Positions 23,793-35,700 of a stretch of 64,000 nt of DNA are shown here, in pieces. The stretch's first letter is position 1. Each line of letters begins with the position of its first letter. The translations under genes were made by a program, and so were the position numbers. Origin of the DNA: Campanula takesimana (taxonomy: Eukaryota > Streptophyta > Magnoliopsida > Asterales > Campanulaceae); NCBI GenBank assembly GCA_026119855.1, contig JAOWBW010001128.1, positions 186,001-250,000 on the forward strand, read 5' to 3'. The notes beneath the pieces are model-generated. The model made no database searches. It was not told the origin of the DNA and worked only from the letters and a program-made list of their open reading frames with translations.

Positions 23793-24705
23793 ACTAAAAT
23801 ATGCACTCCATTTTCCTCATCTTTTCAAGCAGAAAAACACTACAATCGATCATTCTCCGTTGAAGAAGCAAATCAATGTTAATATGACCAGAAATCAAAC
23901 TGAAATTAAACACAAATTCTACAAGTTAAATTCACCCCCAAATTTCAGATTTCTCTCCCTTCCTGAATTCGTCGGCCATTCCGTCACCCAATTACCACCA
24001 GATTTGATCAATCTAAAGCCCTAATCACTCCCGGCACCACTCTCTCCTTCCAAAAAACGAAAGAGCCGCTGACCTAAAAGCATCTTTGCACAACAATATC
24101 ACCAATTATATAGGTAAAAAGAGTTTTTAAATTTTTTGCTCTTTCCTTGTTCTTTTCCCAATTTTTCAATTTTTCTCATGCCTTTGAAACAATTAAGATT
24201 TGTATTAGTTTCTGTGTTAGAGTGTGTTGAGCTGGGAATTGAGGGTGAACCAGACTTTGTTTTATCGACTGGATTTTTGTCGAGGGTGAGTGGGGCGGAA
24301 TTTTGGCAGATGATGGTTTGGAGTAGGGCAGAGGGAGGATATAGAAAGAGAGAGGAGGGGGAGAGGGGAATGGAGAGATAGGGGGCAGCGAAGGTAGCAG
24401 TCGAGGGAGGGAGGCGGAGGTCGATGTTGACGGAGGGAGGTGGCGGAAAGAAGATGGAGACGTACATCGGAGAAGAAGATGGGTTTGGTTTAGAATTTTC
24501 AAACTAAACCCTGAAATTTATCAAAATTAATAAAGATAGAGTATTTAGTTTCCCTTTTAATTTCTAATTTACCGTTTGGAACCCTCAATGTTTGTTTCAT
24601 TTTATTTTATTTTATTTTCCTATTTTACCCTTTAAACTTTGGTCACATGTACCACACATGACTATTTAACAAGAAAAATTTGACGGTGTTAGTGTAAGTG
24701 ACCAT

Positions 24706-25159
24706 TAGGGATGGCAACGGGTCGGGTTCGAAGCGGGTTTTGTCAAAGCCGAACCCGACCCTAACCTTAAAGAGGGTGGCCCAACCCGACCCGACCCGAC
24801 CCACAAAGAGTAAAATCCGAACCCGACCCGAAGTGTATAAATATCTAATATTCCAGCTCATATTTGCTCAAGCTCAATCTCTGTTTAAGCTTAAATTTGA
24901 ATCAGTTGTATAAATTAGTCTTAAATCATCAAATCTAACCCACAAACAACTATAAAAATAAATTGCAAAACACTTATAATATGGTTAACTAACATAATAT
25001 GTTAACTTTATACATAGGGGTGCGGGTCGGGTCGGTTTACTGTGGGTCAACATCAAAACTCAAACCCGACCCTAACCCGCTCGGATCATGAAAATTGCAA
25101 CCTGAACCCTCACTTTTCGGGGCGGATCGCCTTCGGGTTCGGGCGAATTGCCATCCCTA
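24706..25159. mobile_element. hAT element inserted in the MULE-like right arm
   Basis: Ends TAGGGATGGCAACGGGTCGG and GAATTGCCATCCCTA, with perfect 8-bp duplication GTGACCAT (24698-24705 and 25160-25167). The subterminal regions repeat GACCCGACCC and its reverse. Confidence 0.9.
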
Positions 25160-25790
25160 GTGACCATTGACGCAAAATAAAATGAGTTGGATGTGTTAGA
25201 TGCAAAAATAATGAGTTTGATGATCAAATCCACATAATGTGAATGGAATTTTTTCCCTAGAGCCCCTGGGGCGAGATTTTATTACACATAAACCCTAGCC
25301 CAGACCAAATGCCAGATAAAGGCTTCACCTGAGATCAAAATTCCACCCACACCCCTAGCTTCATTTAACTTCCTTTGACTGGTCAAACATAACACCTACA
25401 TACCCAAACTACCCATAACCCCAACAAAACCCTCCTCTCTCCTCCCTCCTCTCACGCTCGCCCAGATCTCTCTAAAGCGCGCACACACACACACTCTCTC
25501 TCACATCTCTCTCCTGCCCACTGTATCTCCATCCTCCGACCGGCGAGCTCTCCTCCAACTAACAAATCTCCGATATTGACGGCTCTCTCTGTCAAATCCA
25601 TCCGTTTTTTACTCATCGACGGCGTCGGATCTGGCTCCACTCGTCAGATCTGAAGTTTCAAATTCGTCTGCACATCCGACTAAACCCTAGGCCATCTCTA
25701 ACGCCCTCATCTTCTCTGGAAAACTCCTCTACCACGTCTGACCTCCGTCTCCGTCGATCTTAACCCCGTCGGGTTTCTTCATTTTCTCCG

Positions 25791-25976
25791 ATGCGTCTCG
25801 TTTACTTCAACGGAAGCTCTATCCCATTGGCGCAAACCGTCGAACACCTTAGCTTCGCCGGAATTCAGAGCGTTTTCGGAATCGAATTCAATTGGGCCAG
25901 TTGCAAATTGATCGTGAGATGGAAGGTAAATGGGTCTGAGCGAACGGTCGAGTTGTTTGGTCTCCATTGTCGATAA
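25791..25976 (+). CDS. Short unassigned open frame (61 codons) after a leader-like region
   Basis: Starts MRLVYFNGSS and ends FGLHCR; I recognise no domain. The 350 bases upstream look like a plant 5' UTR (CTCTCTC tracts, AAACCCTAG near 25683, no upstream ATG in frame). It may be a fragment of a captured gene or of a transposase N-terminus inside the MULE-like element. Low confidence that it is translated. Confidence 0.25.
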   Translation: MRLVYFNGSSIPLAQTVEHLSFAGIQSVFGIEFNWASCKLIVRWKVNGSERTVELFGLHCR

Positions 25977-26819
25977 TGCTTGTTCAACCCAGTCGTCCCA
26001 GCAACTCATCGTCAAGCCACAACAAATGGTCTGTTATTCTCCCAAGTGATTTTTGTTTTGGTTTTAGGGAAATTGGCAAATTGCAATTTAGTATCCTGAA
26101 CTATGCCCAACTTTCAATTTGGTAGCCAATTTTTTCTTTCTAGCCATCCACTTTAGTCTGCTGGCCTACGTTGTAGTCGTCTTTGTAGTTCACTTAAACT
26201 TTGACTGAAGTTAACGAGTTTTCCCCATATTCCGGTGTTTGGTAAGCATGGGAAATTAATTGATGGCCCATCAATTTCTTCGATCTCTCTAGATCCAGCG
26301 ACTTACACCTTCCTCCTCACTAGAGGAATGATTCTGCAGTGTACACACCTGAGCTATATGAGCTATAGCCTATGAAGTTTAACTAGATGCATCTATATAA
26401 GACTTATTTTATTTTTATGAACAATAGGTCCACTGACTAAAAAAAAAAGGTCTTATAATATGAAAAAAATAAAATTGATTCTTAGTCTTATAGAGCAATA
26501 TATAAGACTCTACACTATTAATATATAAGACTTTTTGCTCAAACAAGACTGAAAAGTCTCATGAACATGGTCTGAACATGATCATAAGACTAAAGTCTTA
26601 TTGAACCTATTTTGATACAAATGAACATGTTTTAATGAGATTGAAAAGTCTTATGAACAACTTCAATAAGACTTTTAGTCTTATGAACACAGGTTCAAAT
26701 GAACATGTTTTAATGAGACTGAAAATAGCTCTTATAATACACATTATTATTCGTAAGAGCAAAGTCTTATGAACAGGTTCAATAAGACTTTAGTCTTATG
26801 AACAACCTAAAAACTTTTG

Positions 26820-27410
26820 ACTCTTATATGTTAATTATGTGTCAGTTATAAGAGTTTGACCAAATTTGACCAAAAAAATTATTATTTTTTTTGTAAAAAA
26901 TGAAAAAAATATTTTTTGTAACTCTTATATGATAATTATGTGTACGTAATAAGAGTTTGACTACTGTTTGACCAAGTTTGACCCAAAAAATTTGTTATTT
27001 TTTTGTAAAAAAATGGAAAAAGTGCTTTTTTTACTTTTATGTGTTAGTTATAAGAGTTTGATTGTTGTTTGACCAAATTTGACTAAAAAAGTTATTATTT
27101 TTTTGTAAAAAATGAAAAAGTAATTTTTGTAACTCTTATATGATAATTATGTGTTGGTTATAAGAGTTTGACCAAGTTTGATCAAGTTTGACCAAAAAAA
27201 TTATTATTTTTTTTGTAAAAAAAAAAAAGAAAAAAGTGAAAATTTTGACTCTTATGTGTTAGTTATAAGAGTTTGACTGCTGTTTGACCAAATTTGACCA
27301 AAAAAAATTATTATTTTTTTGTAAAAAAATCAAAAACAAATTTTTTAAACTCTTATATGATAATTATGTGTAAGTTATAAGAGTTGACAAAAATTTGATC
27401 AAAAAAGTAA
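26820..27410. repeat. AT-rich minisatellite, about 5.5 units of 98-116 bp
   Basis: Units begin near 26820, 26922, 27034, 27132, 27248 and 27349. Each contains ACTCTTATAT...TATAAGAGTTTGACC (a small inverted repeat), then TTTGACCAAAAAAATTATTATTTTTTTGTAAAAAA. Two subtypes occur: ATATGATAATTATGTGT-like (units 1, 2, 4, 6) and ATGTGTTAGTTA-like (3, 5). The 400 bp upstream (26390-26820) repeats AAGACTTTAGTCTTATGAACA, a related inverted motif. Confidence 0.82.
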
Positions 27411-27919
27411 AGTTGGGAAGAGATATGAGGGTATTTTAGTCTTCTTACATCATTTTGCTAGTGAGGGGTGTATGGGGAATTTTTCATCTGAATTTTTCTT
27501 ATTTGAGTTTGAATCTGGGCTCAAGGGCCCTAGAGTCGAAGTGAATAGTTAGGTGTTTTTTTTTTTTTGGCAATTTTTCCTAAGTTTTATATTACACTCC
27601 CCAAAATCAAAAAAATAGTCTTACTTGTTTCCCTCTTCTCTCTTTCTCCATCTTCAACAATTTCATCAACAAAATTTATCCCTATCAGGCCAATAATCTC
27701 AGGATTTTCTTCTTCTTTGTTTGACTAAACTTGTTTTGTTTTCATCTCTTAATTTAAACTTTAATCATTGAGAATAATCAATGATAAAAGGTTAAATTAA
27801 GATCATTTTTTCTTATTCTTTTTGCTTTTCAACAATAAATTTCTCTTCTGTGTGAGAGCTGTTGTATTCTCTCCATTGTTGGAGCCGTTGTTTGTTTATT
27901 TGTGTATTTGTTGTTTTTA

Positions 27920-28290
27920 GGTTTGCAATTGCGATGATTCTTGTATTTTCTCACAAGGAAGTGGATGCCAATGTTTTTTCTGCCCAAAGATTGTTCGTGG
28001 ATTTTGAGATTGTTGGTAGGTGTTTTCTCGTCAACCCGGATTCTGCCTGTGAAGTGCTCAACGCAACATATTACCCGAGGGGGGATCTCATGAATGCAGG
28101 ATTAAGGCAGGGTCCAAGTTTTACTTGGAGAAGAATCCGAACGTCTCAAGGTTTAGATCGAAAATATCGTTGTGGTAGGTGAAGAAAATGTACTACTATT
28201 GAAATTTGGGATGAGCCTCCCGACCTTTGTGGAATGTCATCTCTTTTTTAATTGTGAATGAAATACAATTTATCGTTTGCTCAAAAAAAA
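27920..28290 (+). mobile_element. LINE-like 3' fragment (C-terminal region of ORF2)
   Basis: An open frame at 27862-28182 reads VNPDSACEVLNATYYPRGDLM, then GPSFTWRRIRTS, the arrangement found after the reverse transcriptase in plant LINE ORF2. A stop at 28180 is followed by CCTCCCGACCTTTGTGGAATG and an A-rich tail at 28281. A more decayed homologue lies at 54120-55270. Confidence 0.6.
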
Positions 28291-28499
28291 TAGTCTTACT
28301 TTATTCGTAGTCAATTTTATTGAATTTTAACTTATAGTTTAGTGAAATTCTAAAATTGTTATTGATGCATAATTAAAACTACCATCACTATCATTTTTAA
28401 ATTTTATTGTAATAATTAAACTAACTTAAAGTATTGAACTTAAAGTATTGGTCAAAATTCAATTAAATTAACAATTAAAAGAGTGAGATTATCGCACTA

Positions 28500-28935
28500 A
28501 AACGCATGATGAAGTATATTTATTCACGGACTATGGGGTATCACACGGACTGATCATCAGCGCATGGAACGTCCGCTATCTTTCTTTCTGGAGCGGGTTG
28601 CCTTGGCATGGGTCACCTCTGGGTTGGATTCAGTTGGGCTATTAGGTGGATTGGGCCTCATTGGTTATCAACATCAACTTATTCAGGCTTTGGACTTGGA
28701 CATTTGATGGATCATTGGGCTCCTTTGAATTTATTAGGATCGTTCTTTGGTTTAATTTTTACAGGCTTTTATTTTTTAGATGGTTTTACCTTTTGAGGAG
28801 TTGGTTTATTTTTTGGATTTCGAGGTCCGGCTCCATATCCGGCAATGAGTCGGGTGGTTGTCCCCCTCTTGTATTTATATTTAATAATTAATAAAATCTC
28901 CCCAGGTGCCGCCCTGGTTTCTAGAAAAAAAAAGT
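28500..28935 (+). mobile_element. Possible second LINE-like 3' end with A tail
   Basis: An open, Trp/Gly/Phe-rich frame (28608-28796), then TTGTATTTATATTTAATAAT, AGGTGCCGCCCTGGTTTC and a run of A at 28926. This matches the general form of a plant LINE tail, but no diagnostic domain is visible. Confidence 0.3.
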
Positions 28936-29050
28936 ATATTTATCCCAAAAAAGATAATCATAATATGTATAATATGTATAGATTTTACAAATATCCCTAT
29001 ATCCAATTAACATACTATGTCCTAGATGTTTATGAAACTTTTAAACCATA

Positions 29051-29450
29051 TACTTCTTCCGTCTCTCTTTAATCCATAAAGTCATAGAAAAATTGTTAAT
29101 TTCATCGCACTTTGATAAAACATTTGCAGAAAATTTGATTATCCTTTTGAAAAACTGTAAATTATTAATGAGTCAGTCTTATAAAAAAACACGTTATACA
29201 TTAAGAGATGTGTAAAACATGTTTTACATTAAGAGATTCTAATTTATATTAAGGGATGAAAACAGACTTTTGATTAAAACGAGTGTAAAATTAGTTTTTC
29301 TCAATATTTTCATATTATTAATAAGTATATTATTAATGGTGAATTAATAAAAAAATAGGATAATTAATCTTTGTTAAAAGTTTTAGCCAAAGTACAATTA
29401 AATTGACAATTTTCCTTTAACTTTGTAAATTATATTGGGACGGGGGAGTA
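29051..29450. mobile_element. Stowaway-like MITE (large, diverged)
   Basis: Left TACTTCTTCCGTCTCTCTTTAATCC; right TTGGGACGGGGGAGTA. A further degenerate copy may span 29490-29753. From there to 30143 I see no gene. Confidence 0.6.
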
Positions 29451-30151
29451 GTTCTTTGTAGTAGGTATAAAATTTTCATTATTCTCAACACCTACTCTTT
29501 CTGCTCATAATAAATGTCACAGTTAGCAAGTCAATATTTTTAACGTTTTAGTTATATTTCTTTTGATTGCCCTAATCTAATCTATTCATATGGATAGAGT
29601 GACACATCTCTTATGACATTGCAATACTTGTGTCCATTAAAATGGCTAATATGAAAAGATTATCAAACTTGATAGTCTATTTTTAGTAAAATGACATTTA
29701 TTTTGAGAAAAACGAATAAAAAATAAAATATTTATTTTGAGACTTGGGGAGTAACTTATAAAAAATTGACATTTATTAATTACGGATATATTACACTCAT
29801 CCCCAAGGTCCAATAGGATCAGATCAGACGCATGCATGCATTCTGGGCCCTGGCCTCAACACCTCACCTCACTGGACATGGCGCATACATGCATTCTCGA
29901 CAAGTTCTTGTAATTTATTATACAGTTTCTAGTTACATGTTAAGCGATTTAAATAAAAAAACTGATGTTTTTATTAGTATTATAATTGATCAAATGGTTT
30001 ATACGAATGTCTGCCATTATCATCATATTGTTCAGTGTAATAATTGAAAATCTTTAGAAAATTATCATACGAGTACTACATAATATTGTGAATAAAGTGG
30101 TAAGAAACATAAACATCTAATTTCGAGTTCTTAATGACTCATTGCTATCGA

Positions 30152-30475
30152 TAGGGTGGCAAAATGGGTGTTTTAGGTTTACCCATTAAAGTTAAAAATC
30201 CATTGGATATCCAGATATTTTAACTTTAATGGGTACACCCAAAACTGTAACGACCCGAGCCCGCAAGCCCGACCCGCCACATAAGCACCATACACTAGCC
30301 CACCAAGCATCTCCTCAATTGGGTCAACCACAGCCCATCACAGGCCTCCAAAAGTCCAATGGATGATTTGATGCTTAGTAGGAGTGTATGGGCCTTCTAT
30401 ATAGCACACTCAATTCCCACATATTTCCGATGTGGGATGGGGGATATCACAAAAACACTCATTTTGCCACCCCTA
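30152..30475. mobile_element. hAT-type MITE interrupted by a solo LTR
   Basis: Ends TAGGGTGGCAAAATGGGTG and CACTCATTTTGCCACCCCTA, with 8-bp duplications GCTATCGA (30144-30151) and GCCATCGA (30476-30483), 7 of 8 matching. Without the LTR insert it is about 113 bp and largely palindromic (TACCCATTAAAGTTAAAA...TTTTAACTTTAATGGGTA). A truncated relative is at 32656-32702. Confidence 0.88.
30246..30451. mobile_element. 206-bp solo LTR (TRIM/Cassandra-like)
   Basis: Begins TGTAACGACCCGAGCCC and ends GATGTGGGATGGGGGATATCACA in short stretches, flanked by a perfect 5-bp duplication AAAAC (30241-30245 and 30452-30456). The short length and the TGTAAC...GATGTGGGA...TCACA form recall terminal-repeat retrotransposons in miniature. 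No internal domain or second LTR. Confidence 0.82.
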
Positions 30476-30621
30476 GCCATCGAAGCCCATTAATTAAGCA
30501 GTCCTAGTGCAGTGCAGGCTTTCAATCGGTGCCTGCGGGAAGGAAAGTAACAAATGTACAAACCAACAAAAAGACCACCGCTACTAAAACCCACTAGATT
30601 GATTATTGATTAGTTTTTTTA

Positions 30622-30890
30622 TACTCCCTCCGGTCCAAAATAACTGTCACTTTTGGACCAAAATTTTGGTCCAAAATAATTGTCACTTTTGAGCTAAATG
30701 TCTCTCTTATCCTTGCATTGAAACTTGTTCTCTTTTATTAATTATCTTAGTGTGAGACATTAATGTAAGAAAGTTGCACACTTAATAGGGGTAAAGTTGG
30801 AACTTTTATCACTAAGTCATGATAATTATTACATTTCTTAAAAGTTGTGCAAATGCAAAAAAAGACAGTTATTTTGGACCGGATGAGTAT
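30622..30890. mobile_element. Stowaway-like MITE
   Basis: Ends TACTCCCTCCGGTCCAAAATAA and TTATTTTGGACCGGATGAGTA. The left end carries a tandem copy of the TTTTGGTCCAAAATAA motif. Confidence 0.8.
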
Positions 30891-30965
30891 TCACTTGGAC
30901 CGAAATATTGTCCTCGATACAGTTTCGGTTCAATTATTGGTCCCTAATTGGTAAACAAAAGTTAA

Positions 30966-31234
30966 TACTCCCTCCGTTTTATAATAAAAAATTTGTTTTT
31001 TAATGAATCAAAGAAATTATAGGTTGGAAAAGTAGGTGATGTTAGTACTCCTTCCGTCCCGGTTTAAAGTTCTTAGCTTGACTTTGCACGCTTATTAAGC
31101 AATTAAAGCAAACTTTGGTCAACAATAGTAGTGTAAGGATGATATAATTGTCCATTCATAAAGCAAGTAAGTTAAAAGTAAATAAGTAAATGATATTTTT
31201 ACATCAATTTACAATATTGTAAGACGGAGATAGT
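30966..31234. mobile_element. Two overlapping MITE remnants
   Basis: The left end CTCCCTCCGTTTTATAATA (30966) pairs with GTAAGACGGAGATAGTA near 31234. A different left end, CTCCTTCCGTCCCGGTTTAAAG, begins inside at 31047 without a clear partner, so one element probably inserted into the other. Confidence 0.55.
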
Positions 31235-31657
31235 ATACATAGAGTATGATAAGGTTATTTATGTAAGTTTACGGTTTAAATTGCTAAATAAAAAATAATG
31301 AAACGAGATTTTGGCAGTTAAATCCTTATCGGTAGTGATGTGGAGGAATTATCTTACGGACTTAAAAAGGCCACTGTCTCAAAATAAATTTTCGAAATTA
31401 CAATAATAAAAAACATATATATCAAGATCATGTTCGCTAAACTTGAAGTAAATCACACGTTTTAAATCTCAATCATTATATTATTATTTTTATTATTTTT
31501 TTTTTTTGAAAGATCTCAATCATTATATTATTAAGAATAAGAAAGACCAAACGTATATAAAGATAATGTTTGAGTGACTTGAAAGAATTTATAAGTTCAC
31601 ATCAGTTTGTATTGGCGTCAAGTAACAAATCTCTAGCTACCCAAAAACAACGCTCAA

Positions 31658-31862
31658 TTCATACTTTTTTGTAGTTATCATGAAGGTATTTTGAACAGTA
31701 AGTTTGACGTGATTAAATTATCCTAATGAAAATCTAAAATTTGTTATTGATACATTTTCTACAATATTATCACACACAATTTTCAGATTTTCACTAGGAT
31801 AATTAAATCAACAATACTTATTGTTGAAAATACCTTCATAGTAACTACGAAAAAAGTATGAA
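31658..31862. mobile_element. MITE with ~40-bp inverted ends
   Basis: Left TTCATACTTTTTTGTAGTTA...GAAGGTATTTTGAACA; right TGTTGAAAATACCTTC...GTAACTACGAAAAAAGTATGAA. The interior contains a second inverted pair (AATTATCCTAATGAAAATCT and AGATTTTCACTAGGATAATT). Not of the CTCCCTCCGT family. Confidence 0.75.
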
Positions 31863-32106
31863 AATTATTTCGAGACATACGATTAGTTCTTTTCCACGCT
31901 CAGTGATTTCATTCATACAAAAATTAACTTCCTTAAATTTAAAGACGACTGGTTTCAAAAAAAATAAATTAAAGACGACTAAACTAAAGTAACTTTTTTT
32001 CTTTTGAAATCAAATTAAAAGAATAACTTCTCCAAAAATATCATAGTCTTCATTGACTGTTCTACGTCATTAAAACCGTATAACAAAATATCAAAATAAT
32101 TATATT

Positions 32107-32741
32107 CCTTCTCGCTGTCCCGGAAAGTTTGTCCTAAGTTGATTTTTTTTTGTTAACACGTGTTAACTTTGATCATACATTCATTGGTGTGAATGAAGGG
32201 ATCACAATAAAATAAAATAAAAATTGTTATTCGTAAATCACTTAATAATTTATCAATTGCAATTTTTAGAATTTCACTAAAATAATTAGATCGACATCAA
32301 TATTTAATTAAAATTAATTTGTATGACAATCAAAAGTCAAAATGAAACAAACTTTTCTAGATTTACGAAGCATGCAATACAAATACAATATCGTTAATTT
32401 AGAGCAGGCGCCAAATGGCCAAGCCCTGAATTGACAAGATTGGGCTTGCTAGCTTTTGAAGGTCAAGCATAGCATCTAAACCCAATAATAGGCTGCCAAC
32501 ATTCAAACGAAACCACACTAGTAAACCTAGCTGAGTAGCTTGTTCTTTCTTAAGAAAATGAAAAAGAGCTGATCTGTACAACTGTACAAGGATTAATCCT
32601 ATACATACTACATGCTATACAAGAATAACTAATTGCTGTCTACTGTCTAGACTACGGGTGGCAAATTGGGTATTTTGGATCTACCCATTTAAGTTAAAAC
32701 ACCGGGGTATTCTAGACGGAGGTAATTGCGAATAAATGTCA
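32107..32741. other. Diverged MITE and 3' flank of RSH gene
   Basis: 32107-32360 is a degraded relative of the MITE at 15503 (GTCCCGGAAAGTTTGTCC ... ACAAACTTTTCTAGA). 32656-32702 is a fragment of the GGGTGGCAAATTGGG hAT MITE. No gene recognised in between; the RSH 3' UTR should lie just left of 32742. Confidence 0.5.
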
Positions 32742-35700
32742 TCATCCCCTAGCAATTGCCTTAGCTGAGCCAGTGCTTGAAACAGAAAGATCCTTGTCGT
32801 ACATGCGTTGTATCTCCTCTCTGTAATCGGTTCTGTCTGATATGGTCGGAGTTAAATTCACCACGTCTCCCATTTTCAGCTTGCAAGTTCGATCACTAAT
32901 TGGTACATTGTTCACCCTTGGCCTTAACTCTTCTTTGGTAAGATACCTAAACGGAGTCCATCTAGAACTTCCCCGTCCTGCTCTTTCCAGTAGATCCATG
33001 ATTGTTGAATTCGCCGGGAACTCTTCCACAGACATCTGCACACATAATTCTGGTTCAGATTCAAAAAAAAAAAAAAAAAAAAACAAGAAGAAGCTTTATA
33101 GGGGTCTGTATTTTACTTCCCCATCCCTTTACAAGTCTTCATTTTTTATTTTTAGTTTTTCAGACACATGTACACCTTTAAGGACAACATTGTGATTGCA
33201 AGTATAAATTAGCACATAACAAATGACAAATACTTTTTGGTTAAAGAATTAGCTGGATAATGGAAGAGAGAAGAAGCCAACCTTATCGTTAATTGCAATG
33301 ACAAAAACAGGTCCTGCATCAACACTGCACTGAGATTTATATGAATAGCGGCAGTCTTCGGAATGAAAAGGGAATGTGCACTTGGAATCTGAGCACTCAA
33401 CAAATGATTTCTCTTTGATCATGGTCTTGCAATGCCCCGTGATGACGCTACGTGCCCACTCAACCATCTGAACCACAAACGAAGAGAGCTTACAATCACC
33501 TTCTTTGTACCTCCAGTGAGCTGCAAATCCAAACTCTGCTTGTAAATGCATCTCCCTTGTTCTAATCTGGACTTCAAGGGGAACCAAGCCCTCTCCCACA
33601 ACCACTGTGTGCAGAGACTGGTATCTACAAAAGTGAAAAGTGTATTTAGAATAAAATGAAATTCGATACAAAATGCCCTACCACTTTTTATAAAATTGGA
33701 TTTTTAATGTTGCGACAGATATTTAACAACAATCGTTGCATACCCATTACACTTTGGGTTGTGTATGTAGTCTTTGAACTTTCCAGGTACCACAGACCAT
33801 AGCTGGTGAACAATATCTAAAGCTTTATAGCAGTCTTCTTCTTTCTCCACAATCAAACGTAGCCCATGAATATCATGGATTTCATCCATAGTCAACTTCT
33901 TTCTGCACAAACCAACATTCCATTACTTCCGTGCAACAAATTATACATACATTATCCACACACACACACACACACAGACAGCACGAGAAACAAAATAAAA
34001 AATAATATCAAGTACTTCCCACCAGTGGCGACACCGCGTTGAAAAGGGGGTCACTCGACCCCGTTGATTTTTGAGAAATGTCATTTTAGTAAGTCTAATA
34101 TTGTTTTTACCTATTTCGACCCCCTTTATTTTTGGAAAATTTTTCAGTATCGACCCGTTGATTTTTGAGAAATGTCATTTTAGTAACTCTAATATTGTTT
34201 TTACCTATTTCGACCCCCTTTATTTTTGGAAAATTTTTCAGTATGATATCATTTTGACCCCCTTCTATTCCATTTTTTTCTTAACATATGTTAAGAAAAA
34301 ATCTCCCTAACAATGTTGACCCCCTTGGTCAAAATTTCTGGCTTCGCCACTGCTTCCCATTGCTCAAGTAATGAATACGTGCATATGAGCCATATGCTAC
34401 TCATACAGAAATGCCTGTGATACTTCCTTGTCTAGTACCACGATAACCTTTCTTTGAAGTGACAACATAAAGAATTGCGATAATACCAGAGAGAGAGAGA
34501 CGTACTTCAACATTTTGCAATAGATGCTATACAAGCTTTTGTGCCTTCTAGACAAAACATGGTAAGATATATCCCCATCCTTGAGAGCTTGCTCTAACTT
34601 CTCGCCAGCAAAACTAACCATTTCCTCATCAAAGGACTTCAAAAGTTGGGAGGAAAGTTCTTTGTGCTGATCAGGATCGAGAAATTTGAAACACAGATTT
34701 TCTAGCTGCTCTTTCCAACTAGCAACCCCTAAGCGATTAGCTAGGGGTGCAAATATCTGCAAAGTCTCCTTAGCAAACCTCTGTTGTTTGCTAATAGGTA
34801 ATGCCTCTAGTGTCATCATATTATGCAATCTATCAGCCAACTTTATGAGGACCGCCCTGAGATCCGCCATGGCAAGAAACACTGTGTGAAGTCGATCAGC
34901 TTCCACAATTCTATTAGCTGTATTGCTTTCACGTGCAAGCTTGCTGAGGTGACTCAACTGGGATACCTGTAAGAATATTAAATACATTGAATGTAAGATC
35001 ACAGGCACTGAATGATACTATTTCATAATCCAATAAACCCACTTTGGCAAAAGAAAAAGAATAATGACCCAGTCCCGATCAACACCAAGCAGACATGCTG
35101 ATCTGATAAATGTACAAGCCAACATAGGGTTCCCATGATATTAATGACAGCTACAAAAAAAACTAGAGGACGTTCTGGAAGGAGTACTAATATGTACAAC
35201 TTAATAAATGAGTACTAATATGTAAACAAGATAAGTCCATCAACAAGTTTTAAAAGTTAACCATGAGAAACTAGCATTTTATAGTATAGATTTTTCGTAC
35301 CCCTTTTACTAGACCAGCAACCTCAACACCAAATGTTTGGAGAATATAATCATAGCTCACAGACGAATCATCAAGAATGTCGTGCAAAAGACCTGCAGCC
35401 ACTACGGTGGCGTTTGCACCGACCATTGCAAGAAGAACAGCAGTCTCCACACAATGCTGTAAATACGGACCTCCACTCGCACGAGTCTATAATCATCAAT
35501 ACATAACCCCTCAGAACAACAAAACATAAATTTCATTGAAGATTATGATTGAAATAATGATAATAATAATTATAACAACAAAGCCAGTACCTGCCCTTTA
35601 TGTGCTTTATCTGCTTCATGGAATGCCTTAATCACCAGTTCATCACAGAAGATCTTGTGTCTAGTTTGTGCACCTAAAAGCAGATCCTTAGCATAGGGTA

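Larger units (their letters stand above)
22801..25262. mobile_element. MULE-like inverted-repeat element hosting two hAT insertions
   Basis: The left arm (22801-about 23010) and right arm (about 24610-25262) are inverted copies. Shared blocks include TTATGTGGATTTGATCA, TTTTTGCATC, AACACATCCAACTC, CACTAA, AATTTTTC/AGTTTTTC and AAATAGT. The arms are about 200 bp after removing the hAT inserted in the right arm. The interior (23800-24500) is GC-richer with an AAGCCCTAATC leader-like stretch and purine-rich low-complexity frames, possibly a captured gene fragment. No transposase found and no 9-bp target duplication recognised, so the superfamily call is inference. Confidence 0.6.
25243..27590. 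mobile_element. Possible second MULE-like element
   Basis: The right end (reading inward in reverse: TTAGGAAAAATTGCCAAAA, then ACCTAACTATTCACTT) matches the left arm of the 22801 element (TTAGGAAAAATTGCAAAAA, CTCAACTATTCACTT). The 25250-25360 stretch has weak inverted similarity to 27440-27560 (AGAGCCCC/GGGCCCT, then AAATTCC...ACACCCCT). It encloses a GC-richer leader-like region, a short frame at 25791-25976 and the minisatellite. The left boundary is uncertain. Confidence 0.4.

Noticed and set aside
24099..24502. Overlapping Pro/Ser-rich frames suggesting a small protein
   Set aside because: Low-complexity purine/pyrimidine tract inside the MULE-like element; several frames are open at once and no domain is visible.
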